Assembly (NCBI RefSeq): GCF_007474545.1
Contig: NZ_VKOG01000002.1
Span: forward strand, 310,001 to 374,000
Length of the DNA stretch: 64,000 nt
Direction of reading: 5' to 3'
Origin: Chryseobacterium binzhouense
GTDB taxonomy: Bacteria; Bacteroidota; Bacteroidia; Flavobacteriales; Weeksellaceae
Below the pieces are notes generated by a model. That model worked only from the letters and a program-made list of their open reading frames with translations. It ran no database searches and was not told where the DNA came from. Both the position numbers and the translations under genes were made by a program. Of this stretch, positions 8,974 to 17,837 are shown in pieces (positions within the stretch are counted from its first letter, which is position 1; every line of letters begins with the position of its first letter).

Positions 8974-9008
8974 TCAGTTTTTCGGGGAGTCTGAAAAGCA
9001 GTTTTGTA

Positions 9009-9045
9009 TTTGCAACCAGGTTCCCAAATTTAGATTATAATTTTG
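9009..9045 (+). promoter_or_regulatory. AACCAGGTT operator/promoter, copy 2
   Basis: TTTGCAACCAGGTTCCCAAA starts at 9009 and TAATTTTG lies at 9038-9045. Block and spacing are identical to 712-748. The flanks also resemble each other over roughly 55 bp. It drives the Zn/Cd/Co ATPase gene. Confidence 0.7.
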
Positions 9046-9107
9046 CTGTACAAATAGGAATTAGTTAAAAACGACTACTAATACAGTTTACTAAAAAAAT
9101 AATAATT

Positions 9108-11297
9108 ATGTCAAAAATATGTTGCAGCACCGATGATGGTGGCCTGGATCTTACGGGTAAAAAACCGCACAAACATAAATATGATACTCAAGGTAATCAG
9201 TTGTGTTGTGTGAAAACAGAAAAAATTTATAAAAATGCCGGTGCGGCAGATTTGTTGAAAGATGCCAATCACGACGATCACGACCATAGTGGACACGATC
9301 ATGGAGATGGTGATGGACACGATCACGGTAGCCACGACGATCATGACCACAGCGGACACAATCACGGAAAGAAAAAAGGCGGACACGATCATAGCGATGG
9401 CGACGGGCACGACCATAGCCACGATTTAGAAGATAAAACAGCTCTTCAGTTGTTTACTCCGGCAATCATTTCATTGGTATTGCTATTGGTAGCCATTGGT
9501 TTTGATAATTACTTTCCACAAACTTGGTTTACGGGTTGGGTAAGGATTATTTGGTATGTAGTTGCTTATATTCCAGTAGGTTTACCTGTTATTAAAGAAG
9601 CGATTGAAAGTATTCGTTACAAAGATTTCTTTTCAGAGTTTTTCCTAATGAGTATAGCCACTATTGGTGCATTCGCTATTGGGGAATATCCAGAAGGTGT
9701 TGCAGTAATGTTGTTTTACGCCGTAGGTGAAGTGTTTCAAACACTGGCTGTATCAAGGGCAAAAGGCAATATCAAAGCACTATTAGACCAAAGACCTGAC
9801 GAAGTTACTGTTTTAAAGGACGGAAAAGCAACCATTATTCAAGCAGAAGATGCGAATATTGGCGATATTATCCAGCTAAAGCCTGGAGAAAAAGTAGGAT
9901 TAGATGGTGAATTGGAGTCAGAAACGGGATCTTTTAACACGGCTGCCTTAACAGGAGAAAGTAAGCCGGATACCAAATCAAAAGGTGAAACGGTACTGGC
10001 AGGAATGATTAATTTGAATACAGTTAGTCAGATAAAAGTTACAACAGCTTACACGGACAGTAAACTGAGTAAGATTCTGGAAATGGTTCAGGATGCAACT
10101 GCACAAAAAGCACCTACCGAATTATTCATTCGAAAATTTGCAAAAGTATATACACCTATTGTTACTTTCCTTGCTATCGGAATTGCATTGTTACCAGCAT
10201 TGTTTGTTTCCGAGTATGTGTTCAGTGAATGGTTGTATCGTGCTTTAGTATTTCTTGTTATTTCCTGTCCTTGTGCCTTGGTTATTTCTATTCCACTAGG
10301 TTATTTTGGAGGTATAGGAGCTGCGAGTCGCAATGGAATCTTGTTTAAAGGATCCAATTATCTTGACATTCTAGCCAGTGTTAAGAATGTGGTGATGGAT
10401 AAAACAGGAACAATGACAGAAGGTGTTTTTAAGGTTCAGGAAGTGATTTTAAAACCTGAATTTGACAAAACTGAAATTCTGAATTTGGTAAACGCGATAG
10501 AAAGCCATAGCACACATCCTGTTGCGACAGCTATCTATAATTATGTCGGTGAAATAGATAATAATATCAAGCTAGAAAATACCGAGGAAATAGCCGGTCA
10601 TGGTTTAAAAGCGACTGTAAATGGTAAAGAATTACTGGTAGGTAACTTCAAATTATTAGATAAGTTTAATATTAACCATGATGCTGATACCGCAAATATT
10701 GTTTATACCGTAATTGCAATAGCATATGGCGGAAAATTCGTGGGTTATTTGACCATTTCCGATAGTATTAAGGTAGATGCTAAGATTACAATAGACAAGT
10801 TGCGTAGTATTGGTGTAAGAGCAGTTATGCTAAGTGGAGACAAGAGCGCTGTAGTCGAACATGTAGCTGGACAATTGGGGATTGATAGTGCCTACGGAGA
10901 TTTATTACCGGAAGACAAAGTAAGTAAGGTTAAAGAAATAAAATCCAGAAATGGCAGTGTAGCTTTTGTTGGAGACGGTGTAAATGATGCGCCTGTTATT
11001 GCGTTGAGTGATGCTGGGATTGCAATGGGAGGATTAGGTAGTGATGCCGCTATTGAAACTGCTGATGTTGTCATTCAGGATGATATGCCGTCTAGAATTC
11101 CAATGGCTATTAACATCGGTAAGCAGACCAAGAAAATTGTTTGGCAGAATATTATTTTAGCCTTCGGGGTTAAAGCAGTTGTTCTTATTCTTGGTGCAGG
11201 CGGGCTGGCTACCATGTGGGAAGCCGTATTTGCAGATGTAGGTGTAGCTTTATTAGCTATTCTAAATGCGGTTCGAATTCAAAAGATGAAGTTCTAA
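9108..11297 (+). CDS. zntA: Zn/Cd/Co/Pb-type P1B ATPase with His-rich N-terminus
   Basis: A 729-residue metal-exporting P-type ATPase. The N-terminus has two C-C pairs and a long His/Asp/Gly-rich stretch (about 53-105) in place of a classical HMA domain. Further on are the C-P-C membrane motif at 387-389, the phosphorylated Asp431 in D-K-T-G-T, the S-T-H-P nucleotide-binding motif near 470 and G-D-G-V-N-D-A-P near 622-629. The CPC motif with the His-rich tail fits export of divalent cations from the cytoplasm. It has its own operator-bearing promoter and a strong terminator, and so is a single-gene unit. Confidence 0.9.
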   Translation: MSKICCSTDDGGLDLTGKKPHKHKYDTQGNQLCCVKTEKIYKNAGAADLLKDANHDDHDHSGHDHGDGDGHDHGSHDDHDHSGHNHGKKKGGHDHSDGDGHDHSHDLEDKTALQLFTPAIISLVLLLVAIGFDNYFPQTWFTGWVRIIWYVVAYIPVGLPVIKEAIESIRYKDFFSEFFLMSIATIGAFAIGEYPEGVAVMLFYAVGEVFQTLAVSRAKGNIKALLDQRPDEVTVLKDGKATIIQAEDANIGDIIQLKPGEKVGLDGELESETGSFNTAALTGESKPDTKSKGETVLAGMINLNTVSQIKVTTAYTDSKLSKILEMVQDATAQKAPTELFIRKFAKVYTPIVTFLAIGIALLPALFVSEYVFSEWLYRALVFLVISCPCALVISIPLGYFGGIGAASRNGILFKGSNYLDILASVKNVVMDKTGTMTEGVFKVQEVILKPEFDKTEILNLVNAIESHSTHPVATAIYNYVGEIDNNIKLENTEEIAGHGLKATVNGKELLVGNFKLLDKFNINHDADTANIVYTVIAIAYGGKFVGYLTISDSIKVDAKITIDKLRSIGVRAVMLSGDKSAVVEHVAGQLGIDSAYGDLLPEDKVSKVKEIKSRNGSVAFVGDGVNDAPVIALSDAGIAMGGLGSDAAIETADVVIQDDMPSRIPMAINIGKQTKKIVWQNIILAFGVKAVVLILGAGGLATMWEAVFADVGVALLAILNAVRIQKMKF

Positions 11298-11310
11298 CTA
11301 AGAAGCTAGA

Positions 11311-11340
11311 CTGCCGCAAGAAATCTTGCGGCAGTTTTTT
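11311..11340 (+). terminator. Strong rho-independent terminator after the P-type ATPase gene
   Basis: CTGCCGCAAGA and TCTTGCGGCAG form an 11-bp perfect stem (11311-11334) followed by a T run. The hairpin overlaps the TTG at 11326 that would otherwise extend the next gene. Confidence 0.92.
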
Positions 11341-11361
11341 TATCCTAAAAATATTTGTGAA

Positions 11362-13254
11362 ATGGCTAAAAAACAATCACAATCTTCATTAAGCGAAGTA
11401 CATAATTCTGTAGACACGACTGTTCCTGGTCAATCTCGCTGGCGAAGAGTTTTGGCTTTTTTTGGACCGGCTTATCTTGTCAGTGTTGGATATATGGATC
11501 CGGGCAACTGGGCAACAGGCTTGGCCGGTGGTAGCCAATTTGGCTACTCATTACTCTGGGTTTTAGTAATGAGTAGTATTATGGGCTTGTTGCTACAAAG
11601 CTTGTCTGCAAGGTTAGGGATCGTTCGAAATAGAGATTTGGCTCAAGCAAACCGGGAAACTTATCCTAAGAAGGTCAATTTTGTATTATATATACTTGCT
11701 GAAGTCGCTATTGTTGCGACAGACCTTGCAGAAATATTGGGGATGGCAATTGGTTTACAGTTGCTCACGGGAATGCCTTTGATTTGGGGTGTTGCTATTA
11801 CAGCCTTGGATACATTCCTGTTGATGACTTTGCAAAAATGGGGAATGCGCAAGCTCGAAGCCTTTATCATCGGTTTGATATTCGTTATAGGAATGTCGTT
11901 TCTTGTACAAATATGGGTAGCTGACCCTAATGTAGATGAAATTGCAACAGGACTGATACCACATATACAGAATGATACTGCATTGTACATTGCTATCGGT
12001 ATTATCGGTGCAACGGTAATGCCACATAATTTATACCTACACTCTGCACTGGTGCAGACACGTAAATTTAATCGTGATGCTGCCAGTATCAAAAAAGCAA
12101 TTAAGCTCAATTTTTGGGATAGTGCCATTGCTCTAAATATGGCATTGCTTGTAAATGCAGCTATATTAATTCTTGCCGCTACAGTTTTTTATAAAACCGG
12201 ACGTTCCGACGTGGCAGAGCTAAAGCAGGCTTATGAATTATTGCCACAGCACCTCGGAAGCGATTTTACAGCAAAACTATTTGCTGTAGCTTTGATTGCT
12301 GCCGGACAAAGCAGTACCATTACGGGTACGCTTGCCGGACAAATAGTAATGGAAGGTTATCTACGCTTTCGAATGAACCCTTTGTTGCGAAGACTTATCA
12401 CAAGGTTACTTGCCATAGTTCCGGCGGCTTTGGTAATTCTCATTAATGGTGAGGGGAATGTCGATAGCCTGCTTATCTTTAGCCAGGTAGTGTTAAGTAT
12501 GCAATTAGGCTTTGCGGTCATTCCTCTTATTCATTTTGTAAGCGATAAAAAGACAATGGGCAAATTTGCCATCAAGCCCGTAATAAAAATAGCGGCTTGG
12601 ATTATAACCGTCGTACTGGTATATCTCAACTCCAAACTATTGGTAGAAGAGGCTATCACTTTCTTTGCTACTTCAGGTAATATAGTCTGGAAAGGATTAA
12701 TCATTTTGGGTGGGATTGGTTTTATGATCTTGTTGGCATATACCACATTATATCCTTTGTTTAGCAGAAAAGCGTTTTGTGAAATAACACCGCATGATAA
12801 ACCTGAACCTTTGCTATTAAAATCTTATGCTTCATTTAATAAAATTGCCATTACTGTCGATTTCAAACAACTTGACCAAAAGGTTATCAACTATGCTATT
12901 ACACAAGGTGGAAAAGATTGTACCTATACACTTATACACGTTGTAGAAAGTGTTGCCTCTGCCTCCCATCTTCAAGATAGTACAGATGAAGAAACGATAA
13001 AAGATCGCGAATTTTTGGACGAATATGTAAAGCAACTACAACAACAAGGCTATCATGTAGAAGCAAAGCTTGGCTTTGGAAAAACAGCCGACAGCATTGG
13101 AGAGATTGTAAATAAATCCGGGGCAGAGCTTATTGTAATGGGTGCACATGGGCATAAAGGATTAAAAGATCTATTGTATGGTGCAACGATAAATCAAGTA
13201 CGCCATTTAGTAAAAATCCCAGTACTGGTTATTCCAGCAATAAAAGACAATTAG
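11362..13254 (+). CDS. mntH: Nramp divalent metal transporter fused to a universal-stress domain
   Basis: A 630-residue protein. Residues about 25-460 are an Nramp carrier with D-P-G-N at 46-49 and the helix-6 M-P-H-N-L segment, the family's metal-coordinating signatures. Residues about 490-630 form a UspA domain whose nucleotide-binding loop reads G-A-H-G-H-K-G-L. The carrier imports Mn2+ or Fe2+ with protons, and the Usp domain may report ATP or stress status. I chose the ATG at 11362 because an upstream TTG lies inside the terminator hairpin. A metal importer among exporters could replace Mn or Fe lost during toxic-metal stress, which is inference. Confidence 0.9.
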   Translation: MAKKQSQSSLSEVHNSVDTTVPGQSRWRRVLAFFGPAYLVSVGYMDPGNWATGLAGGSQFGYSLLWVLVMSSIMGLLLQSLSARLGIVRNRDLAQANRETYPKKVNFVLYILAEVAIVATDLAEILGMAIGLQLLTGMPLIWGVAITALDTFLLMTLQKWGMRKLEAFIIGLIFVIGMSFLVQIWVADPNVDEIATGLIPHIQNDTALYIAIGIIGATVMPHNLYLHSALVQTRKFNRDAASIKKAIKLNFWDSAIALNMALLVNAAILILAATVFYKTGRSDVAELKQAYELLPQHLGSDFTAKLFAVALIAAGQSSTITGTLAGQIVMEGYLRFRMNPLLRRLITRLLAIVPAALVILINGEGNVDSLLIFSQVVLSMQLGFAVIPLIHFVSDKKTMGKFAIKPVIKIAAWIITVVLVYLNSKLLVEEAITFFATSGNIVWKGLIILGGIGFMILLAYTTLYPLFSRKAFCEITPHDKPEPLLLKSYASFNKIAITVDFKQLDQKVINYAITQGGKDCTYTLIHVVESVASASHLQDSTDEETIKDREFLDEYVKQLQQQGYHVEAKLGFGKTADSIGEIVNKSGAELIVMGAHGHKGLKDLLYGATINQVRHLVKIPVLVIPAIKDN

Positions 13255-13264
13255 AAAAACCAGA

Positions 13265-13303
13265 AATCAGTAAAAATTATAAATTAAACAAAAAATCGTA
13301 CAA
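13265..13303 (+). promoter_or_regulatory. Direct-repeat regulatory element, site 2
   Basis: Halves AATCAGTAAAAATTATAA and AAACAAAAAATCGTACAA are 21 bp apart. A -7-like TAGCTTTA starts at 13326, which is 61 bp from the element start. The downstream gene is the second lipoamide dehydrogenase (13374). Confidence 0.7.
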
Positions 13304-13373
13304 TAACCGTAAACGTTATTTTGAATAGCTTTAAAGAAAGATTTAATAAAGTTTAACCGTAAAAAGTAATGCT

Positions 13374-14786
13374 ATGACATATGATGTAATTATTTTAGGA
13401 AGTGGTCCAGGAGGCTATGTAGCAGCTATTAGAGCTTCACAATTGGGGCTTAAAACAGCCATTGTAGAAAGGGAAAGCCTAGGAGGAATTTGCTTAAACT
13501 GGGGCTGTATTCCTGCAAAGGCTTTAATGAAATCTGCAGAAGTATTTGAATATCTTGCTCATGCAGAAAACTATGGAGCAAAGGTAGATGGGTATTCTGC
13601 AGATTTTGCTGCCATTATAAAACGAAGCCGCGGTGTTGCTGACAAAATGAGTAAAGGCGTTCAGTTTCTGATGAGAAAGAATAAAATTGATGTCATTAGC
13701 GGTGTTGGTAAAGTTATCTCCAAAAATGAAATAACTGTTAAAGGATCAGATGGAAAAACAGCAACTTATCAGGCAAAATACATCGTTCTTGCTACAGGTG
13801 CACGAGCTAGAGAATTGCCAAATCTTCCAATAGATGGCAAAAAAATCATTGGCTATCGTGAGGCAATGGTATTACCTGAACAACCCAAATCCATTATCAT
13901 TGTGGGAAGTGGAGCCATAGGTGTAGAATTTGCCTATTTCTATAACAGTATAGGTACTAAAGTGACTGTTGTGGAATACTTGCCTCGTATTGTTCCTGTG
14001 GAAGATGAAGATATTTCGAAAGAATTGGAAAAAGCATTTAAGAAAAAAGGAATTGAAATAATTACCAATGCTTCTGTAGAAAAAGCAGATGTTTCAGCTA
14101 CAGGAGTAAAAGCTACAATTAAAAAGACGGATGGTAGTGGCGAACAGGTATTGGAAGCGGATATACTGTTAAGTGCTGTAGGCATTGTAACAAATCTTGA
14201 AAATATTGGTATTGAAGAGTTAGGGATTAAAACAGAGCGTGGAAAAGTGCTGGTAGATGAAGGGTGTAAAACCAATATAGATAATATATATGCAATCGGC
14301 GATATTATTCCTGGTCCTGCGTTGGCTCACAAAGCGATGAAAGAAGCTGTAATTTGTGCCGAAGCTATAGCTTTTAAAGAAAGTAAATACGACCATCAAC
14401 CAACGCCTTTAGATTACGGAAATATGCCAGCATGTACCTACACCGGACCTGAAATTGCTTCGGTTGGTCTAACCGAAAAGCAGGCACGTGAGGCGGGAAT
14501 GGATATTAAAGTAGGTAAATTTCCATTGATGGCAAGTGGTAAAGCGAGTGCAGTAGGTGCTACTGATGGTTTTGTAAAAGTGATTTTTGATGCCAAGTAT
14601 GGAGAATGGATTGGAACGCATATGATTGGCTATAATGTAACGGAGTTGATAGCTCAAACCACAACTGCGCGTAAATTGGAAACAACATGGCACGAGCAAT
14701 TGGATACTATCTTTCCACATCCAACTATGAGTGAAGCCATAAAAGATGCTATTGAAGATGCCTTAGGTGAGGCAATACATCTATAA
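13374..14786 (+). CDS. lpdA: Dihydrolipoyl dehydrogenase-like flavoprotein (copy 2)
   Basis: A 470-residue flavoprotein disulfide reductase: FAD motif G-S-G-P-G-G at 9-14, redox pair Cys40/Cys45 in G-I-C-L-N-W-G-C, NAD motif V-G-S-G-A-I-G near 178 and C-terminal H-P-T-M-S-E. It is clearly divergent from the copy at 7518, so this is not a recent duplication. No dehydrogenase-complex partner is adjacent. The regulatory element in its promoter ties it to the metal regulon. Possible roles are normal E3 activity or thiol/metal reductase activity. The family is certain, the physiological role is not. Confidence 0.88.
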   Translation: MTYDVIILGSGPGGYVAAIRASQLGLKTAIVERESLGGICLNWGCIPAKALMKSAEVFEYLAHAENYGAKVDGYSADFAAIIKRSRGVADKMSKGVQFLMRKNKIDVISGVGKVISKNEITVKGSDGKTATYQAKYIVLATGARARELPNLPIDGKKIIGYREAMVLPEQPKSIIIVGSGAIGVEFAYFYNSIGTKVTVVEYLPRIVPVEDEDISKELEKAFKKKGIEIITNASVEKADVSATGVKATIKKTDGSGEQVLEADILLSAVGIVTNLENIGIEELGIKTERGKVLVDEGCKTNIDNIYAIGDIIPGPALAHKAMKEAVICAEAIAFKESKYDHQPTPLDYGNMPACTYTGPEIASVGLTEKQAREAGMDIKVGKFPLMASGKASAVGATDGFVKVIFDAKYGEWIGTHMIGYNVTELIAQTTTARKLETTWHEQLDTIFPHPTMSEAIKDAIEDALGEAIHL

Positions 14787-14830
14787 ATAAATACAAAATA
14801 CTTTTAAATTTATCTTTAAATTGATTGATT

Positions 14831-14905
14831 ATGAAAAACAGACTAAACTGTTGGAAGTGTGTACTGTTACTGTCTTCACTTCTCGGATTGTTGATACAGA
14901 TCTAA
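14831..14905 (+). CDS. Candidate 24-residue membrane peptide
   Basis: ATG at 14831 opens a 24-codon frame ending TAA at 14903-14905. The product has a C-W-K-C motif followed by a Leu-rich hydrophobic segment and a basic N-terminus, like a tiny single-span membrane peptide. It sits between lpdA copy 2 and a terminator. I saw no clear ribosome-binding site, and short frames arise by chance, so this is tentative. Confidence 0.25.
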   Translation: MKNRLNCWKCVLLLSSLLGLLIQI

Positions 14906-14930
14906 AATCCAGATTTGGTAATTTTTAAGA

Positions 14931-14955
14931 AGGCAGATATTTTCATCTGCCTTTC
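14931..14955 (+). terminator. Terminator after lpdA copy 2
   Basis: AGGCAGAT (14931-14938) and ATCTGCCT (14945-14952) form an 8-bp stem followed by TTCTTC. Confidence 0.65.
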
Positions 14956-14978
14956 TTCTATCTATTAATTCAATTATT

Positions 14979-15012
14979 AAAAAAGTCACGGAATATAAAA
15001 CGTGACTTTTTT
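14979..15012 (-). terminator. Bidirectional terminator below osmC
   Basis: AAAAAAGTCACG pairs with CGTGACTTTTTT around a 10-base loop. It has A and T runs on both sides, so it can serve the minus-strand osmC gene and plus-strand read-through. Confidence 0.8.
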
Positions 15013-15035
15013 AATAAGAATAAACGAAATTAGTC

Positions 15036-15446
15036 TTAATTTAGAGTGGCTACTAGTGAAACTTCTAATTTATAAGCTTTTCCTACCGGACACATAGCTT
15101 TTGCTTGTTCTGCATAGTTTAAAAATTCTTCTTCATTTAAACCTGATATTTTTGCATTTAGCACCAAATCAGAGTTCGTAATATCGAAGCTGGTTGCTGT
15201 TATTGTACAAGATGTTTCTAAAGATTCTGCCTCAATCCCTTTGCTTGTAAGTATATAGTTTAACGTCATTGTATAACATGCAGCGTGTGCTGCGGCCATC
15301 AATTCTTCTGGATTTGTAGCGGTATTTTCTCCTTCAGATTTATTGTGTTTAAAAACACTGCTTCCAATGGCTGAATGTGCTGCATCGAAATTACCGCTTC
15401 CATTTTTAAAATTACCTTGCCACTTAGCTGTTACTTTTGCTTTCAT
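15036..15446 (-). CDS. osmC: OsmC-family peroxiredoxin
   Basis: A 136-residue protein of the OsmC/Ohr family, which reduces organic hydroperoxides with a thiol pair. The two catalytic cysteines are Cys57 in H-A-A-C-Y-T and Cys118 in A-M-C-P-V-G. The N-A-T-N-P-E-E-type segment before the first Cys fits the OsmC branch. The gene has its own flavobacterial promoter. It follows the AraC gene in the same direction with a 104-bp gap. Peroxide defence beside copper resistance makes sense, because copper drives radical chemistry. Confidence 0.9.
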   Translation of the reverse strand: MKAKVTAKWQGNFKNGSGNFDAAHSAIGSSVFKHNKSEGENTATNPEELMAAAHAACYTMTLNYILTSKGIEAESLETSCTITATSFDITNSDLVLNAKISGLNEEEFLNYAEQAKAMCPVGKAYKLEVSLVATLN

Positions 15447-15472
15447 TTTTAAATTTGTTTTAAATTACTTGA

Positions 15473-15503
15473 CAAAATTACTATCTAAAAAACGTGTCAT
15501 CAA
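15473..15503 (-). promoter_or_regulatory. Flavobacterial promoter of osmC
   Basis: On the minus strand TTG lies at 15503-15501 and TAATTTTG at 15480-15473, separated by 20 bp. The match to the -33/-7 consensus is full, 26 bp before the coding start. Confidence 0.65.
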
Positions 15504-15550
15504 TGCATATACTTCATTCTTAATAGGACTTTTTTCCTTTAACGAACACT

Positions 15551-16378
15551 TTAAATAGCGTTTCGGAAAGAAAGAGGTGGCAGACCCGTTTGAGATTTGA
15601 AAAATCGCACAAAATAGGAGTAGTCTTCATACCCGAGATAATCAGCAATTTCTTTAATGCTTAAGGTTGTATTGGCAAGTAACCTTTTAGCCTGAAGAAT
15701 AATTCTTTGCTTAATAATGATGCTTGGTGCTACCTGTTTTTCAGATACAATTTTTTTATTGAGGTTTTTAGGTGTGATGTTCAGCATATTTGCATAGTCA
15801 GAGACATTATGGTTCTTTCGATAATGAAGCTCTACCAATTGGCTGAATTTTCTGGCTAACTCCTTATCATATGAAACGATTTGACTGTCATTATTTGATT
15901 TTATCAAAGTCCTGGTTGCTGAAATGATTATTTGCTTGATGTATGTTTTTATCATTTCTTCAGCCCAAAAATCTTTTTTATTAATCTCTTTTTTTACAGA
16001 AGATATTAGTTTTAGGAAAAGGATGTCCAGATTCGTCGACAAATTTAGATAAGGTTGCTCGAATACATTATCAAAAAGGAGCCCGTCACAGGCAAGCTCT
16101 TTATCATGGAAAGCTATGCAATAAAAATCAGGATTGAAATAAATTAGATTTCCTCTAGATTCCTTGGATATTTGAAAATGCTGACCAATACTGAAGAAAA
16201 GCAAGGCGTTTTCTGTAAAGCTGTACTCTACGAAATCTACGGTAATGCTACCGTTTTTCTCCATATAAATGATTTTATAGTGGTCTTCCAGCAGCGTATT
16301 GCTATTTATCTTATTTTCAGATTTATTATCAAAATCCAGATATCCTATCGATTGTCTTTTATTTAATCCGGCATCCAT
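15551..16378 (-). CDS. AraC-family transcriptional regulator
   Basis: A 275-residue regulator with a C-terminal double helix-turn-helix. The second unit is clear in S-I-K-E-I-A-D-Y-L-G-Y and Y-F-V-R-F-F-K. The N-terminal cupin-like part should sense a ligand. I chose the ATG at 16378 because the longer frame begins with TTG and lacks support. It lies in the middle of the metal region. Members of this family bind two direct repeats on one helix face, which is the design of the seven elements found here, so it is the best candidate to bind them (inference). Its own upstream region shows no such element. A control role for osmC or hpd is possible. Confidence 0.88.
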   Translation of the reverse strand: MDAGLNKRQSIGYLDFDNKSENKINSNTLLEDHYKIIYMEKNGSITVDFVEYSFTENALLFFSIGQHFQISKESRGNLIYFNPDFYCIAFHDKELACDGLLFDNVFEQPYLNLSTNLDILFLKLISSVKKEINKKDFWAEEMIKTYIKQIIISATRTLIKSNNDSQIVSYDKELARKFSQLVELHYRKNHNVSDYANMLNITPKNLNKKIVSEKQVAPSIIIKQRIILQAKRLLANTTLSIKEIADYLGYEDYSYFVRFFKSQTGLPPLSFRNAI

Positions 16379-16421
16379 TTTTTCTCTATCTATGAATATT
16401 TGTTCCAACCTTTGTCCCAAT

Positions 16422-16452
16422 AACAAAGCCCTATTTTTTTTAGGGCTTTGTA
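16422..16452 (-). terminator. Hairpin between hpd copy 1 and the AraC gene
   Basis: AACAAAGCCCTA pairs with TAGGGCTTTGTA around a loop of T residues. It probably ends hpd transcription before the AraC gene. The T tract on the minus strand is weak. Confidence 0.5.
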
Positions 16453-16481
16453 TATATTAAACTAAAATTACACATTATACA

Positions 16482-17642
16482 TTACAAGGTACCTCTGCGT
16501 TCCTGTTCTCTTTCAATTGATTCAAAAAGAGCTTTGAAGTTTCCAGCACCAAAACCTCTAGCTCCCATTCTTTGAATAATTTCGAAAAAGAATGTAGGTC
16601 TATCCTGAATAGGTTTTGTAAATATTTGTAACAAATAACCTTCTTCGTCAGCATCTATCAGAATTCCCAGTTTTTGCAATTCATTTAAATCTTCTTTGAA
16701 ATTTTCGGCATGAGCTTTGATGCGATCAGGGATGGCATCATAATATGCCTGTGGCGGAACGGACAGGAACTCGACACCTCTTTTTTTCATTTCTTCTACC
16801 GTTTTAATAATATCATCGGTAGCCAAAGCTAAATGCTGTACTCCGGCGTCTTCATAAAAATCCAAGTACTCTTCTATTTGAGAACGCTTTTTACCTTCAG
16901 CTGGCTCGTTGATAGGGAACTTAATTCTTCCATTACCATTTGCCATAACCTTTGACATCAGGGCAGAATATTCAGTAGAAACCTGTTTATCGTCAAAAGA
17001 TAAGAAATTAACAAATCCCATTACATCTTCAAACCATTTTACCCATGTATCCATTTCGTTCCATCCTACATTTCCAACCATATGATCAATAAATTTCAGA
17101 CCAACAGGTTCCGGATTATAGTCTGATTCCCATTTCGTAAATCCAGGTAAAAAGATTCCTTTGTAATTTTTACGTTCTGTAAACATAAAAACCGTTTCAC
17201 CATATACAAAAACACCCGCTTGTATTGCTTCTCCATTTTCATCTTTAGTAACGGTAGGCTCCATAAATGGCTTAGCTCCACGTTTGGTAGTTTCTTCAAA
17301 TGCACTTTTGGCATCCTCCACCCATAAAGCAACTACTTTTATTCCGTCTCCATGTTTTTTCACGTGTTCCCCGATTGGAGAAGAAGAGTTAAGTGCAGTG
17401 GTCAATACAATACGGATCTTGTCTTGTTTTACCACATAGGATACCTTGTCTTTTACTCCGGTCTCTAATCCTGCATAAGCTTCAGATTGGAATCCATAAG
17501 CCGTTTTGTAATAATGCGCTGCCTGAAGAGCATTACCTACATAAAATTCTACATAATCAGTTCCTAATAGTGGAAGAAAGTCTTGTGCTCCTTCAAATAT
17601 TTTTTCTAAACCGTATTCAACGCTTTTTAATTTATTTGTCAT
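16482..17642 (-). CDS. hppD: 4-hydroxyphenylpyruvate dioxygenase (copy 1)
   Basis: A 386-residue non-haem Fe(II) enzyme converting 4-hydroxyphenylpyruvate to homogentisate in tyrosine breakdown. The iron ligands sit in I-D-H-M-V-G-N, V-Q-H-L-A-L-A-T and F-F-E-I-I-Q, and the C-terminal G-F-G-A-G-N-F-K-A-L-F helix is complete. The protein is highly similar to copy 2 at 40326, with long shared stretches, but has its own start region. Here it stands alone among metal genes without the rest of the pathway. It may be a regular paralogue caught in the region or a contributor to homogentisate/pyomelanin formation under metal stress. The latter is speculation. Confidence 0.9.
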   Translation of the reverse strand: MTNKLKSVEYGLEKIFEGAQDFLPLLGTDYVEFYVGNALQAAHYYKTAYGFQSEAYAGLETGVKDKVSYVVKQDKIRIVLTTALNSSSPIGEHVKKHGDGIKVVALWVEDAKSAFEETTKRGAKPFMEPTVTKDENGEAIQAGVFVYGETVFMFTERKNYKGIFLPGFTKWESDYNPEPVGLKFIDHMVGNVGWNEMDTWVKWFEDVMGFVNFLSFDDKQVSTEYSALMSKVMANGNGRIKFPINEPAEGKKRSQIEEYLDFYEDAGVQHLALATDDIIKTVEEMKKRGVEFLSVPPQAYYDAIPDRIKAHAENFKEDLNELQKLGILIDADEEGYLLQIFTKPIQDRPTFFFEIIQRMGARGFGAGNFKALFESIEREQERRGTL

Positions 17643-17837
17643 TGTTTTTTATTTTTATAATATGATTTTGATACATGATTTGTGTACACTGGATGAAGTG
17701 TAGTTGTATTTAGAACTTGTATCCCAGCTATAACATAGCACGATGCAAAACCGAAAGAAAGGTTTTGATAGACATTTTATAATTAGTTAGTGTTATTCTT
17801 TGGTAAATGTATTTCACTTATTTATAACAAACATTAT

